Of a DNA stretch of 64,000 nt, positions 26,817 to 36,672 are shown in pieces. The notes below the pieces were generated by a model, which was given only the letters and a program-made list of their open reading frames with translations, was not told the origin of the DNA and did no database searches. The translations under genes were made by a program, and so were the position numbers. The stretch's first letter is position 1. Each line of letters starts with the position of its first letter. The stretch is taken from positions 124,001-188,000 of the forward strand of contig JAJFFH010000027.1 in assembly GCA_021776735.1 (NCBI GenBank), written 5' to 3'. Source of the stretch: Planctomycetota bacterium (GTDB taxonomy: Bacteria > Planctomycetota > PLA2).

Positions 26817-28499
26817 CTATTTCGACAGGATGTACGGGCCCAGGACGAGGGCGTCGAGGCCGGTCGTGAACAGGCTGCCGATGGCGTCGCGCGGGGTAGT
26901 GGCCATCGTGCGGCCGGGTTCGTTGAGCGAGGTATTCAGCACCGCGGGGACCCCGGTGCGCCTCCCGACGCAGTGCAGGAGCTGGTGAAACAGCGGTGCC
27001 GTTTTGACATCCACGGTGTGCAGGCGCGCGCGTTCCTGGTGCGCGGCGACGGCGGGCAGGCGCGACACCACTTCGGGCCGGAGCCTCGCTGTCCGTTCCA
27101 GGAAGGGCGAGTGGGCGTCGTTTTCGAAGAGCGCTCCGGCCGTCTCGGCGGCCACGCTCAGTCCGAACGGGTGAAACTCCGAGCGAGCCTTCACCGATTG
27201 AACGAGACGGCTGCGCGTCGCGGGATGCGTGGGATCGGCGAGGATGCTGCGGTGGCCAAGCGCGCGCGGGCCGAACTCCGCGCCCCCCTGGAACCAGCCA
27301 ACGATTTGGCCGCCGCTGATGCGGTCGGCTGCGGCCAACGCGAGGTCGGGCGGCTTGGCGGCCCGCAGCTTGAGCCGTTCGAGCTCGTCGCCGATCTCAT
27401 CAGCGGTGTAGGACGGTCCGAAGTCGGCGCGCAGGATCGGGTGGTCCCGCTCGTGGCCCATGTCGCAGTGGTAGACCCACAGGGCGGCACCGACCGCCGT
27501 GCCTTCGTCCCCGGGCGCGGGCGGGACATAGATCTCATCGAAGATGCCGGCCTCGCACAGCTCGCCGACGACCGCCCAGTTCTGCGCCATGCCGCCGCCG
27601 AGGCAGAGGTGCGGCAGACCGGAGCGCTCGCGCGCCCGGCGTGCCATCTCCAGCACCGCCTGGCCCACGACCGCGTGGAGGCTGGCCGCGAGATCGCGGT
27701 GGCGGTCTTCGAGCGGCAGGTCCGGGTCGTGGCGCGGCCCGAACGTCTGCGTGAACTGTTCGGAAAGATACGCCCGGCCCTGGTGGTATCCGAAATACTC
27801 CGGGTTCAGCTTGCAGGAGCCGTCGCCCGTGACCTGCACGACCTCGCGCATCTTCTCCACGAACGTCGGCGTGCCGGTGGGGGAGATCGAGATGAGCCGG
27901 AATTCGTCGTCGAGGTCGGAGTAACCCAGGTAGTCGGCGAGCAGCGCGACGAGCAGGCCCAGGGAATCGGGCATCCGCGAGACGGTCTCGGTTGTGAATC
28001 CGGTCCCCGCCCCCCTCCCAATCCCACTCGTCGAGACTTCGCCCCGACCTCCCACGTTCAGGATCGCGGCGGTCTCGAACGGTGAGGCCAAAAACGCGCC
28101 GGCCTTGTGGCTCTTGTCATGGCCGACCTCGCGCACATCGACGCCCTGCGTGCGCCAGTCCTCGAGCACCTGCAGGTATTCGACGAGGCGCGACGTGTCG
28201 TCCTTGAACACGCTGTAGACGTTGCTCGTCCGCGACTGGAAAAACTCCTCGCCGTACCACTGGAGGACCTTTTCGCGCATCGGCAGCCACGGATTCTGTG
28301 CGACCGCCACAACTTGGACTTCGCGCAGGGAGATACCGGCGCGCTCAAGGCAAAATCGTACGGCGAGATGTGGAAACCCGCCCTGGTGCTTGATGCCGGT
28401 GAACCGCTCCTCGGCCGCAGCGGCGAGCAGCCGTCCGTCGGCGAGAATCGCAGCGGCCGAGTCCTTGTAGCCGAGCCCTCCGATGCCGAGGACGTACAT
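26817..28499 (-). CDS. NodU/CmcH/TobZ-family carbamoyltransferase
   Basis: 560 residues from ATG 28499. The N-terminal kinase-like domain has VLGIGGLGYKDSAAAILADGRLLAAAAEERFTG and a His pair in GHDKSHKAGAFLASPF (most relatives have HHxxHAxSA). The C-terminal YrdC-like domain has GWFQGGAEFGPRALGHRSILADP and LNTSLNEPG. The family transfers carbamoyl phosphate, via carbamoyl-adenylate, to a hydroxyl on a sugar, antibiotic or nodulation factor; the acceptor here is unknown. The upstream epimerase-like gene overlaps it (TGATG), suggesting a sugar-type substrate. Confidence 0.9.
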   Translation of the reverse strand: MYVLGIGGLGYKDSAAAILADGRLLAAAAEERFTGIKHQGGFPHLAVRFCLERAGISLREVQVVAVAQNPWLPMREKVLQWYGEEFFQSRTSNVYSVFKDDTSRLVEYLQVLEDWRTQGVDVREVGHDKSHKAGAFLASPFETAAILNVGGRGEVSTSGIGRGAGTGFTTETVSRMPDSLGLLVALLADYLGYSDLDDEFRLISISPTGTPTFVEKMREVVQVTGDGSCKLNPEYFGYHQGRAYLSEQFTQTFGPRHDPDLPLEDRHRDLAASLHAVVGQAVLEMARRARERSGLPHLCLGGGMAQNWAVVGELCEAGIFDEIYVPPAPGDEGTAVGAALWVYHCDMGHERDHPILRADFGPSYTADEIGDELERLKLRAAKPPDLALAAADRISGGQIVGWFQGGAEFGPRALGHRSILADPTHPATRSRLVQSVKARSEFHPFGLSVAAETAGALFENDAHSPFLERTARLRPEVVSRLPAVAAHQERARLHTVDVKTAPLFHQLLHCVGRRTGVPAVLNTSLNEPGRTMATTPRDAIGSLFTTGLDALVLGPYILSK

Positions 28500-29050
28500 C
28501 AAGAGATCTCGCGCGCTACGCCGGTCATGGCCGCGATCGCCGCGCTGGGCTTTTCGCCGAGATCGAGGCCGCCCGCCTTGAGAATGCCGGTTTTACCGGG
28601 CGCCGAGGCCCCGGGCGCCGAAAACCCGAACAGACCGACGCGAACCTCGCAGATCGTGGCAGCCGCGACACCCGCGGCGAACAACTCGTCCGGTCCGGCA
28701 GCACGTTGTCCGGATTTGGAGGAAACAGAAGGGGGGGGCGGGGGCACGTCGTCGCGCGAATCGCCGGAGACGATCACGAACAGGTCCGGCCGAACGGCCT
28801 GGAAGTGCAGCGTCAAGCGGGCGGCTGCCTGCAAAACATCGCCGTCCTCGACTGTCTTCAGGTCGATCCGGTCGATTGCCGAACGCGCCGCTTCATGGAG
28901 CCGCGCGGGCGCCACATGGACCTCTTCGATCTCGATGTGCAGAAACCGCAGCCGAAAGTCGATCTCGCGGTTGAACGTGCGGATCTCGTTGGTCAGCGCG
29001 ACGGCGGGGGCGAGGGAATTTTCCCCTGCGAGCAGTGTGAGGATCCGCAT
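28499..29050 (-). CDS. Short UDP-GlcNAc 2-epimerase-like (single Rossmann half) protein
   Basis: 183 residues from ATG 29050; the frame is open further upstream but that part is antisense to the HEAT gene. The start MRILTLLAGENSLAPAVALTNEI and the later RLTLHFQAVRPDLFVIVSGDSRDD resemble the first Rossmann domain of WecB-type epimerases (strand-helix start and PDLVLVxGDT), but the second domain is missing and a proline run (five Pro) follows. It is either a shortened, repurposed domain or unrelated; similarity is inferred by eye. A one-mismatch dispersed word (28836-28848) encodes Glu-Asp-Gly-Asp-Val. Coupled to the carbamoyltransferase. Confidence 0.5.
   Translation of the reverse strand: MRILTLLAGENSLAPAVALTNEIRTFNREIDFRLRFLHIEIEEVHVAPARLHEAARSAIDRIDLKTVEDGDVLQAAARLTLHFQAVRPDLFVIVSGDSRDDVPPPPPSVSSKSGQRAAGPDELFAAGVAAATICEVRVGLFGFSAPGASAPGKTGILKAGGLDLGEKPSAAIAAMTGVAREIS
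28836..28848 (-). repeat. Dispersed word, one-mismatch copy
   Basis: Complement reads AGGACGGCGATGT; sense orientation in the epimerase-like gene (Val-Glu-Asp-Gly-Asp-Val-Leu). Confidence 0.65.
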
Positions 29051-29147
29051 CGTGGGAAGCGTCGAGCAGCATAGCACGCGCCCGGAACAAAACTTGCCCA
29101 TGCCCTTGCTGCGCCTTAGGTTACGCGCCTTCGAGCACCCGCTCAGC

Positions 29148-30251
29148 ATGGTCAATTCCGTCGACAAAAAACCGGGATCTCCCGCTTCGTACGCGAGCTT
29201 TGAAGAAGAAGAGCCGCGAGGCGGTGTGCTGCGCACTTTCGTGCAGTTTTTTGCGATCCCCATGCTGATCGTTTCGATCGCGGTCGGGCTTTGGATGGGG
29301 GTGCATTGGATCGCGGGTTCGGGGCCGACCGACGCGGACGACTTTGTCGAGTTGCTGCGATCGGACACGATCAATCGGCGGTGGCAGGCCGCGTATGAAC
29401 TCGCGAACCGGCTGCGGGATGGCGTGCCGGAGGAGTTTCGCCAGCCGCGCCTGCTCGAGGCGTTGGGCAGTGCGCTGACTCGGGCGCGGGCGGAGAAGGA
29501 GAAGCCGCCTCGCCTTGCGATTTCCGTGCTGCGCATCATCGGCCGGATCGCGGACGAGAAGTCGATTCCGGTCGTGCGCGACGCGCTTGACGACGAGGAT
29601 CCGTGGATTCGCTCGTACGCGGTGCTCGGCATCGGTGCGCTCGGAGATCGCGAGTCGCGGCCAAAGCTCGTGGCCTTGGCCAGCGACACGGATCCCGGCA
29701 CGCGCCGGGCCGCCCTGTTTACGCTGGCGCGTTTCGACGGCGGTGGTCTGAGGCCCGGCGGCCTGGCGCGGACCGACGGGGCCGAGGCATGGCTGTCGCG
29801 TGCGGTTCGGCAGATTGCGGTCGATCATCTTGGCGACACCGACGTGGACGTCCGCATGACAGCGGCGCTCGTGTTGTCGGAGACCGGTCAGGCCGAGGAG
29901 GCCAAGCCCGTCCTGCTCAAGATGCTGGACCGCGGCTACCTCGAGTCGTTCGAGTTCAACGACTCGATCGGCGCACTCGACCCCAACCACGTGCGGAGCA
30001 ACACGATCATTGCGGGGATCAAGGCGGTCGCTCGCCTCCGGTACAACGACCCTCCCGTACTGGGAGCGCTCGAGAAGCTGACGAACGACGACACCGAAAT
30101 CGATGGCGTCGTTCGCGAGCACGCGCGCAAGGCGTTGCAGCACCTCAGGGATCAGAATAGCCTCAGGAAGACGGGCACCAGGAAGATGGGCCTGAACAAG
30201 AACACGAAAACGGATAGGGCGGACAGGGCCGGTCGCAAGCGGACCGGCTAG
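29148..30251 (+). CDS. Membrane-anchored HEAT-repeat protein
   Basis: 367 residues from ATG 29148. An N-terminal cytoplasmic stretch is followed by one membrane helix (FFAIPMLIVSIAVGLWMGVHW, about 45-65), then HEAT/PBS-lyase-like repeats (AISVLRIIGRIADEKSIPVVRDALDDEDPWIRSYAVLGIGALGD and similar) and a basic tail. It sits 15 nt before the cytochrome b gene and probably belongs to the bc operon, perhaps as an assembly or accessory subunit; such anchored HEAT proteins recur beside planctomycete respiratory genes. Confidence 0.75.
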   Translation: MVNSVDKKPGSPASYASFEEEEPRGGVLRTFVQFFAIPMLIVSIAVGLWMGVHWIAGSGPTDADDFVELLRSDTINRRWQAAYELANRLRDGVPEEFRQPRLLEALGSALTRARAEKEKPPRLAISVLRIIGRIADEKSIPVVRDALDDEDPWIRSYAVLGIGALGDRESRPKLVALASDTDPGTRRAALFTLARFDGGGLRPGGLARTDGAEAWLSRAVRQIAVDHLGDTDVDVRMTAALVLSETGQAEEAKPVLLKMLDRGYLESFEFNDSIGALDPNHVRSNTIIAGIKAVARLRYNDPPVLGALEKLTNDDTEIDGVVREHARKALQHLRDQNSLRKTGTRKMGLNKNTKTDRADRAGRKRTG

Positions 30252-30266
30252 GAACGTACGGAGTTC

Positions 30267-31076
30267 ATGGCTAGCAAGGCATCTCCCGGCAAACCCAAGA
30301 AAAAGGGCCTGTTCGACCGGGTTCGGGACACCCAAATCTGGAAGTCGATCTTCCGGCACGGGTATCCGGACACGCAGCGCAACCGTGCGCTCGCCGTTTT
30401 GTCGAACGTGTTCCTGCACCTGCACCCCGTGCGTGTTCGCAAGAGCGGCATCGCGCTCTCGTTCACTTGGTGCATGGGCGGCGTCACGTTCTTCTTGTTC
30501 CTGGTGGAGGCGGTGACGGGCATCCTGCTGATGTTCTACTACCGTCCGGTCGCCTACAGCGCCTACAACGACATCCAGGAGCTGCGAGAGACGATCCCGC
30601 TCGGGATGATGCGCGAGCTGCACCGTTGGGGCGCGCACGCCATGGTCCTGACCGTCTGGTTGCACATGTTCCGCGTGTTCATGACCGGCTCCTATAAGCC
30701 GCCGCGGGAATTCAACTGGGTCATCGGCGTCGTGCTGCTCTTGCTCACGCTGCTCTTGTCGTTTACCGGCTACCTTCTGCCGTGGGACCAGCTCGCCATC
30801 TGGGCCATCACCGTCGGTTCCAACATGGCCCGCGCCACACCGCTGCAGGGCCACGAAGGACCGTTTTCGCAGTTACTTACATTGGACGGCGAGGCCCTCG
30901 TGACCGCCGGCTCGGACGTGCGCTTTGCGCTTCTGGGCGGGAGGTTTGTCGGTGAGAACGCGCTCTTGCGGTTCTATGTACTGCACTGCGTCTTCATACC
31001 AGTGGTGGCGGTGACGCTTATGGCGGTCCACTTCTGGCGAGTCCGCAAGGACGGCGGCATTTCGGGTCCCCTCTAG
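30267..31076 (+). CDS. Cytochrome b (b6-type N-terminal half) of a bc complex
   Basis: 269 residues. A basic cytoplasmic head of about 60 residues precedes four membrane helices. Haem b ligands: His in HRWGAHAM and WLHMFRVF, and His in [10 protein letters not shown] and [18 protein letters not shown]. It carries quinol electrons across the membrane. The C-terminal half is a separate gene 12 nt downstream, as in b6f and many bacterial split complexes, in contrast to the fused cytochrome b at 60449. Confidence 0.92.
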   Translation: MASKASPGKPKKKGLFDRVRDTQIWKSIFRHGYPDTQRNRALAVLSNVFLHLHPVRVRKSGIALSFTWCMGGVTFFLFLVEAVTGILLMFYYRPVAYSAYNDIQELRETIPLGMMRELHRWGAHAMVLTVWLHMFRVFMTGSYKPPREFNWVIGVVLLLLTLLLSFTGYLLPWDQLAIWAITVGSNMARATPLQGHEGPFSQLLTLDGEALVTAGSDVRFALLGGRFVGENALLRFYVLHCVFIPVVAVTLMAVHFWRVRKDGGISGPL

Positions 31077-31088
31077 AGCGGAGCGACG

Positions 31089-32180
31089 ATGGACAACGTA
31101 CTCGCCTTCCTCCGCTGGATCGTCACCGAGGCCGCGGCGCCGAAGCTGCTCGTGCCCTTGGTGTTCGTGGCGCTCATCCTGACGCTCAAGTACTACCGCG
31201 TCGTCACCAAGCCGCGTGTTGCGGGGCCGATCGGGTTGCTGATTGTCGTGTTTCTCGTGGGTTCGTGCTTCGACGCGAACTTCCGCAAGATCATCACGAA
31301 GGCCGACAACATTCCGATCATCCTGCTGCTGTTCAGCGTGTTCTTCCTCGTGTGGCTTTCGTTACGCCGTGCGGCGCTGAACGACGAGGCGGCGGAGAAG
31401 GGCGAGCCGCCGCTCGAGGCGCGCTTCAAGCGCGAGACCGTGCTCGTCTGGCCGGACCTCGTGATGATCGAGCTCATCGTGATCGTGGGCCTCACCGCCC
31501 TGCTCGCGTTTTGGGCCGTCGGACTCCCGGCGCCGCTGGAGGAGCCCGCGTCGGCGGCCTTGACGCCGAACCCGTCCAAGGCGCCCTGGTACTTCCTCGG
31601 CCTCCAGGAAATGCTCGTGTACTACGACCCGTGGTACGCGGGTGTCGTCCTGCCGACGATGATCGTCGTCGGCCTGATGGCCATCCCCTACATCGACACC
31701 AACCCGAAGGGCAACGGCTACTACACGCTCGTGGAGCGCAAGTTCGCCATCTCGGTGTTCCTCATCGGATTCATCGTGTTCTGGATCGCGCTGATCACGA
31801 TCGGCACGTTCCTGCGCGGTCCGAACTGGAACTTCTTCGGCCCGTACGACTACTGGGACGTGCACATGTCGGTCCCGCTGAAGAACATCAACATCTCCGA
31901 GATATTCTGGGTGAAGATGCTCAAACAAGGAATGCCTGAGGCGTGGTATGTGCGCGAGCTTCCCGGCATCGTGATGGTGATCGCCTTCGTGATGATCGGC
32001 CCGCTGCTGCTGGCGAAGACCGTCTTGAAGAAACTGTTCAAGCAGCTCGACATCGTCCGGTTCTCGGTCGTCGTAACGCTGCTGCTGTTCATGATCTCGC
32101 TGCCCGCGAAGATGCTCGGGCGCTGGCTCTTCAACCTGAAGTACGTCGTGTACATCCCCGAGTACTTCATCAACCTGTAG
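31089..32180 (+). CDS. Cytochrome b C-terminal half (subunit IV-like) with extra helices
   Basis: 363 residues, about twice the size of PetD. Two extra N-terminal helices (residues about 18-60 and 75-95) precede the subunit IV core. The quinol-site motif is KAPWYFLGLQEML, i.e. APWY in place of PEWY, a variant known to me from deltaproteobacterial-type complexes. The C-terminus has three further helices. The extra helices may hold the large eight-haem protein encoded next (12 nt downstream). Confidence 0.88.
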   Translation: MDNVLAFLRWIVTEAAAPKLLVPLVFVALILTLKYYRVVTKPRVAGPIGLLIVVFLVGSCFDANFRKIITKADNIPIILLLFSVFFLVWLSLRRAALNDEAAEKGEPPLEARFKRETVLVWPDLVMIELIVIVGLTALLAFWAVGLPAPLEEPASAALTPNPSKAPWYFLGLQEMLVYYDPWYAGVVLPTMIVVGLMAIPYIDTNPKGNGYYTLVERKFAISVFLIGFIVFWIALITIGTFLRGPNWNFFGPYDYWDVHMSVPLKNINISEIFWVKMLKQGMPEAWYVRELPGIVMVIAFVMIGPLLLAKTVLKKLFKQLDIVRFSVVVTLLLFMISLPAKMLGRWLFNLKYVVYIPEYFINL

Positions 32181-32192
32181 GGCGCCGGAACG

Positions 32193-35100
32193 ATGAGCAA
32201 ACGACCGTCTTCTACCTACAACGATCCCGGCTACTTCTACAACCCGAAGAAGCTGCTGAAGCTGTTCACCCTGACCTCCGTACTGCTCGCCGTGGGCATC
32301 ATTGCCATGGTCTGGAAGGACTGGGCGCGACCGTGGAAGGACACGCAGCGGGCGGCCATGCGCTGGGAGGCGCGCCGGCTGTCGGTCGAGGAGATGATCC
32401 TTGAGCGACGCTCGAAGAGCACGGCCCGCAGCATCGCCAAGGCCCGCCGGGCGGCGGAAAAAGAGGTGGCCAAGAACCGGAAGGCGATCGAGGCCGTCGA
32501 GAAGAAGATCGCCGAATGGCGCGGTGCGTTCTACCTCCGGGACATGATCTACAAGGAGCGCAAGCAGTACACGCTCGAGGCCGAATACAAGATCCACGAG
32601 GTCCATGACCCCGATGAACTCGAGGAGTGGACCCGGAAACTATTCAAGTTCCGGGACGACGAGGCGCGTTTCAAGGACGCCGTGCGGCACGCGGATTCCA
32701 CGCTCAGGGGGAAGTTGGCCGAACGCGCGGAGCTTGAATCAGCACTCGCGGCGGTCGAGGCCCGCCGGGCGAAGGATCCGCAACTCAAGCGACTCGCACT
32801 GGTCCGGCAGGGGATTGAAAAGAACCGGCACTGGTCGTTCCTGCGGGAACTGCCGCTCCTCGATTTCCTGGCGCCGCCGACCAAGGTCGAACAGCTCGTT
32901 CTCGACAACATCGTCGAGAACTACGAGTTCGCCTTTCCCAAGAAGGTTGATCGCTGCGGGACGTGCCATGTGAACGCCTTCCGTGTCGGATTCGACGCGG
33001 AGAAGTTTCCACGCCCGCTGGACGACAAGAAGGAGCTCGACGGCAACCAATTCGAGCTTGCCGTCTACCGCTTTGTGTCCGACTCGATCGCCGCTGTCAC
33101 GCCCAAGGACAAGCCCGAGAAACTCCGCGCCGTCGAGATTCACCACCAGACGCTGTCGTTCATGTGGGCCGAATACGACGCCGAGTCGGGCGAGATCGGC
33201 TTGGACGGCGGCAAGAAGAAGTGGCAGAAGTACAAGCGCAATAAGAAAGGCCTCTGGGCCAAGACCAAGAAGGGCGGCGCGAGCATCGGTGAGTATTACC
33301 GCTCGGTTCTGAACCGAATGGAGAACCACTGGCGCACCCACCCGCACTTCGACGACATGGTCGGCCCGGGATCGGCGCATCCGTACGAGAAGGTGGGCTG
33401 CACGGTCTGCCACCTTGGCCGGGGTTGGTCCACCGATTTCGGCCTCGCACACCACACGCCCGATCGAAAAAAGGTCGAGGACTGGATGACGACGGAGCGT
33501 GCCGAGAAGGAGGGCCACCACCTCCCTCTCTCGGCCAAGATGTCGCTCACCGAGGCGATGGGGGCGGGGCGTTCGGAAACCGAAGCCGATATCGCCACTG
33601 GCTGGCTCACCGACCAGGACGTGAAATACCGCTGGGCGGACGAGCTCGGCCGCAACAAGGGCAAGCTCAAGTACTGGATCTGGCCGCAGTACCCCAAGAT
33701 GCTCATCCAGGCCTCGTGTCTCAAGTGCCATAAGGCCGGCATGCTGCGGCCCGTGGAAGAAGAATACGCGGGGATTCATATCGGCAAGCCCGACGCCGCC
33801 GCGCCGGATGTGCGCGAGTGGGGCGACCATGCGGCCGCCACCAGCGTGAAGGGCGAGGCGATCGCGGCGAGTCGGATCTTCATCCCGAAAAAGCCGGAGC
33901 GCTACCGGCCCAAGGGCCTCGAAAGCGGCAAGGACAGTTTTCTCCGCTTCGGCTGTTATGGCTGCCACAAGCTCGATGCGACCGTGTATCCGTTCATGGA
34001 CCGCGTTCGCGCCAAGGTTGGGCCGCCGCTCGACGAGATCGTTTCGAAGGTCAATGACTCGTGGCTCGAGAAATGGATTAGCGATCCCAAGTCCTTCAGG
34101 CCCGACACGCGGATGCCGCGGTTCTTCGACCTGTCGAACAACTCGCACGAGTTCCAGTACCGGTTCGCCGACGGCAACTTCGGCAAGATCAAGGGCAAGC
34201 TCTGGAACCAGACCGAAATCTGGGCGATCGCGGCGTGGATGAAGGCCGAGAGCAAAAAGCGCGCGCGCAAGCTCCCGACGGTGGACTTGTCGCGCGGCGA
34301 TCCGGCGCGGGGCGAGCGTCTCGTGATCGGCGACCACGACGCGTCGAAGCCCGGTACGGGAGGCGATGCGGCGAAGGGCGAGGCGAAGGCGTGCATCGCT
34401 TGCCACGACATCGGCATCAAGACGGACGCGTTGAAGTTCGACGCGGCTGCGCTAAAGCACGAAAAAAACAAGCTTGTCGGATCGACGGGCTGGGGGGCGC
34501 GCATGTCGCGTCGCCAGGGCCCGACGCTCACGGCTCTCGGTTCGAAGGTCAAGCCCGAGTGGCTCTATGCCTGGCTCCGGAATCCGCGGGGGTGGTGGAA
34601 GCACACGAACATGCCCGACCTGCGACTCACGGAGCAGGAGGCGCTCGACATCGCGGCGTACCTGATGACGCTGCGCAGCGAGGAGTTCGAGAACAGTCCG
34701 GCGATCGTGCGGGACCGCAGCGTCCTGCAGAAGATGGCCATCGAACTCAAGGTCGCCGAGCAAAAAGAGGCGACCGACAGGGCGATTACCACGGTGACCG
34801 GGTGGTCCGTCGACGAGCAGGCGCAGTACGTCGGCAAGACGCTGTTCAAGCACTACGGCTGCTTTGGCTGTCACGACATCCACGCGTTCCAAGACGCGAC
34901 CCCGATCGGGGCGGAGTTGACGGAATGGGCCAGCAAGCCGATGGAGCGGCTTGAGATCAACCACGCTCCGATCGAGCACTCGCACTTCGACTTTATCTAC
35001 GCGAAGCTGCGCAACCCGCGGATCTACGACTACGGAATGCCGCGCCGCGACAAGCCCTACGAGCGGCTCCGGATGCCGCGATTCGGCTTCACGGCCGACG

Positions 35101-35954
35101 AAGCGCGCGACATCGGAACCTTCGTGATCGCGCTCGTCAACGATCCGATCACGCCGGCGGCGCGATTCAACCCGGACGCCCGCGACAGCGCGATCATCCG
35201 CGGACGCGAGATCATCGGGCGTTACAACTGCCAGGCCTGCCACATCATCGAAGGCGAGGGCGGCGATATCTGGCCGGTGATCAAGGCCGACAAATGGCGG
35301 CCGCCGAATCTCCTCGGGCAGGGCATCAAGACCCAGCCGAGCTGGTTGTTCCACTTCATGAAGGATCCTGCCTTCGTGTCGATTTCCGATGCGAGCGCGC
35401 CCGGAGGCATCGTGCCAGGCAGTGACCGCGTGCGCCCGTGGCACTCGATCCGCATGCCCACGTTCGGGCTGTCGGACGAGGAAGCACGAGCGGTCGTGAA
35501 GTACTTCGCGGCGCTCTCGCGCGCCCCGGCCGACTTCGAGACGATGCCGACGGACACGCTGACCGGGGACGGGACGTCGTATGCGACCCCCCGAATCTTC
35601 CCGGTCAAGCGCGAGGACGACCCGACCAAGACCATTTCCATCACGGCGCGCAACCGCCTGGACGAGGCGCGCGCCATGTTCCAGCAGTACCAGTGCAAGT
35701 CGTGCCATTCGATCGATGCGAAGATCGACAGCCAGGCGCCGAACTTCCGGCACACGCGGGCGGGGCGGCTGCGTCCCGAGTGGATCGCGCTCTGGCTCTG
35801 GAATCCGAACAGTCTGCAGGAAGGCACGTCGATGCCGGGCTTTTTCGTGGGTGACCATGGTGAGCCGAAGGCGGCGGAGTCCGCATTCCTCGGCGGTGAC
35901 GCCGAGCAGCAGATTCGCGCGCTGCGCGACTTCGTGACGCGGCACTACAAATGA
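32193..35954 (+). CDS. Giant eight-haem cytochrome c subunit of the bc complex
   Basis: 1253 residues. N-terminal membrane anchor (about 28-46), then a long charged coiled coil (about 60-235). Eight CxxCH sites follow, at about residues 255 (CGTCH), 403 (CTVCH), 508 (CLKCH), 588 (CYGCH), 734 (CIACH), 889 (CFGCH), 1013 (CQACH) and 1168 (CKSCH), spaced 80-155 apart as tandem monohaem cytochrome c domains with repeated PxWL/MPxF axial-Met-like patches. It would take electrons from the Rieske protein and pass them along a chain of haems, replacing the single cytochrome c1. Similar multihaem subunits exist in anammox planctomycete bc complexes. Confidence 0.9.
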   Translation: MSKRPSSTYNDPGYFYNPKKLLKLFTLTSVLLAVGIIAMVWKDWARPWKDTQRAAMRWEARRLSVEEMILERRSKSTARSIAKARRAAEKEVAKNRKAIEAVEKKIAEWRGAFYLRDMIYKERKQYTLEAEYKIHEVHDPDELEEWTRKLFKFRDDEARFKDAVRHADSTLRGKLAERAELESALAAVEARRAKDPQLKRLALVRQGIEKNRHWSFLRELPLLDFLAPPTKVEQLVLDNIVENYEFAFPKKVDRCGTCHVNAFRVGFDAEKFPRPLDDKKELDGNQFELAVYRFVSDSIAAVTPKDKPEKLRAVEIHHQTLSFMWAEYDAESGEIGLDGGKKKWQKYKRNKKGLWAKTKKGGASIGEYYRSVLNRMENHWRTHPHFDDMVGPGSAHPYEKVGCTVCHLGRGWSTDFGLAHHTPDRKKVEDWMTTERAEKEGHHLPLSAKMSLTEAMGAGRSETEADIATGWLTDQDVKYRWADELGRNKGKLKYWIWPQYPKMLIQASCLKCHKAGMLRPVEEEYAGIHIGKPDAAAPDVREWGDHAAATSVKGEAIAASRIFIPKKPERYRPKGLESGKDSFLRFGCYGCHKLDATVYPFMDRVRAKVGPPLDEIVSKVNDSWLEKWISDPKSFRPDTRMPRFFDLSNNSHEFQYRFADGNFGKIKGKLWNQTEIWAIAAWMKAESKKRARKLPTVDLSRGDPARGERLVIGDHDASKPGTGGDAAKGEAKACIACHDIGIKTDALKFDAAALKHEKNKLVGSTGWGARMSRRQGPTLTALGSKVKPEWLYAWLRNPRGWWKHTNMPDLRLTEQEALDIAAYLMTLRSEEFENSPAIVRDRSVLQKMAIELKVAEQKEATDRAITTVTGWSVDEQAQYVGKTLFKHYGCFGCHDIHAFQDATPIGAELTEWASKPMERLEINHAPIEHSHFDFIYAKLRNPRIYDYGMPRRDKPYERLRMPRFGFTADEARDIGTFVIALVNDPITPAARFNPDARDSAIIRGREIIGRYNCQACHIIEGEGGDIWPVIKADKWRPPNLLGQGIKTQPSWLFHFMKDPAFVSISDASAPGGIVPGSDRVRPWHSIRMPTFGLSDEEARAVVKYFAALSRAPADFETMPTDTLTGDGTSYATPRIFPVKREDDPTKTISITARNRLDEARAMFQQYQCKSCHSIDAKIDSQAPNFRHTRAGRLRPEWIALWLWNPNSLQEGTSMPGFFVGDHGEPKAAESAFLGGDAEQQIRALRDFVTRHYK

Positions 35955-36036
35955 TTCCCGCACAACAGTTGACTCTTGAATTGGCCCCTGGCCCGGTGAC
36001 CGTGGATACGGCAAACGTGACAGGAGGGAACTAGCG

Positions 36037-36672
36037 ATGGTAAAAGACAAAACGCACGTCACCGACTCGCGGCTCGGCGAGCGCACCGGTGTGCCGGCTG
36101 TCAAGAAGGGCACGCAGGATCCCATGGAGATGGATCCGATGCCGGAGGGCTCAACGCCCTTTCAGGCGCCGGAACTGTCAACGCGGCGCGAGGCCTTTTG
36201 GCTTGCGGCTGGATGGGGCGTGTTCGGCTGGGCCGGACTCACGAGCGTCGGCATGCTCGTCCGCTTCCTGTTTCCCGGCGCACCGTTCGACCCGGCACAG
36301 GTCTTTTCCGCCGGCGCGCCCGAGCAGTTTCCCAACAACACGGTGAGCGAAGCGTTCAAGAAGTCGAACCAGGTCTGGATCTGCAACCAGGAATACGAGG
36401 GCCAGCAGATCCTGTTCGCCCTCAGCACGATCTGCACGCACCTGGGCTGCACGCCGAACTGGCTCGACGGCGATCAAAAATTCAAGTGCCCGTGCCACGG
36501 CTCGGGCTTTTACGCGAACGGAATCAACTTCGAGGGACCGGCACCCCGTCCCCTCGAACGGTTCCGCATCTTCATTGGCGACGACGGCTCGATCGTCGTC
36601 GACAAGACCAAGAAGTTTCAGCAGGAGAAGGGCGAATGGGCCGATCCCGACTCGTACATCCCCGCGGTCTGA
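36037..36672 (+). CDS. Rieske iron-sulfur protein of the bc complex
   Basis: 211 residues. Cytoplasmic head, one membrane helix (about 52-75), then the Rieske fold with cluster ligands CTHLGC and CPCHGSGF (two Cys, two His). ATG 36037 follows AGGAGG at the right spacing; the 82 bp before it separate it from the eight-haem gene. It transfers the first quinol electron to the cytochrome c subunit. Its 3' end overlaps the next start by 37 nt. Confidence 0.95.
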   Translation: MVKDKTHVTDSRLGERTGVPAVKKGTQDPMEMDPMPEGSTPFQAPELSTRREAFWLAAGWGVFGWAGLTSVGMLVRFLFPGAPFDPAQVFSAGAPEQFPNNTVSEAFKKSNQVWICNQEYEGQQILFALSTICTHLGCTPNWLDGDQKFKCPCHGSGFYANGINFEGPAPRPLERFRIFIGDDGSIVVDKTKKFQQEKGEWADPDSYIPAV

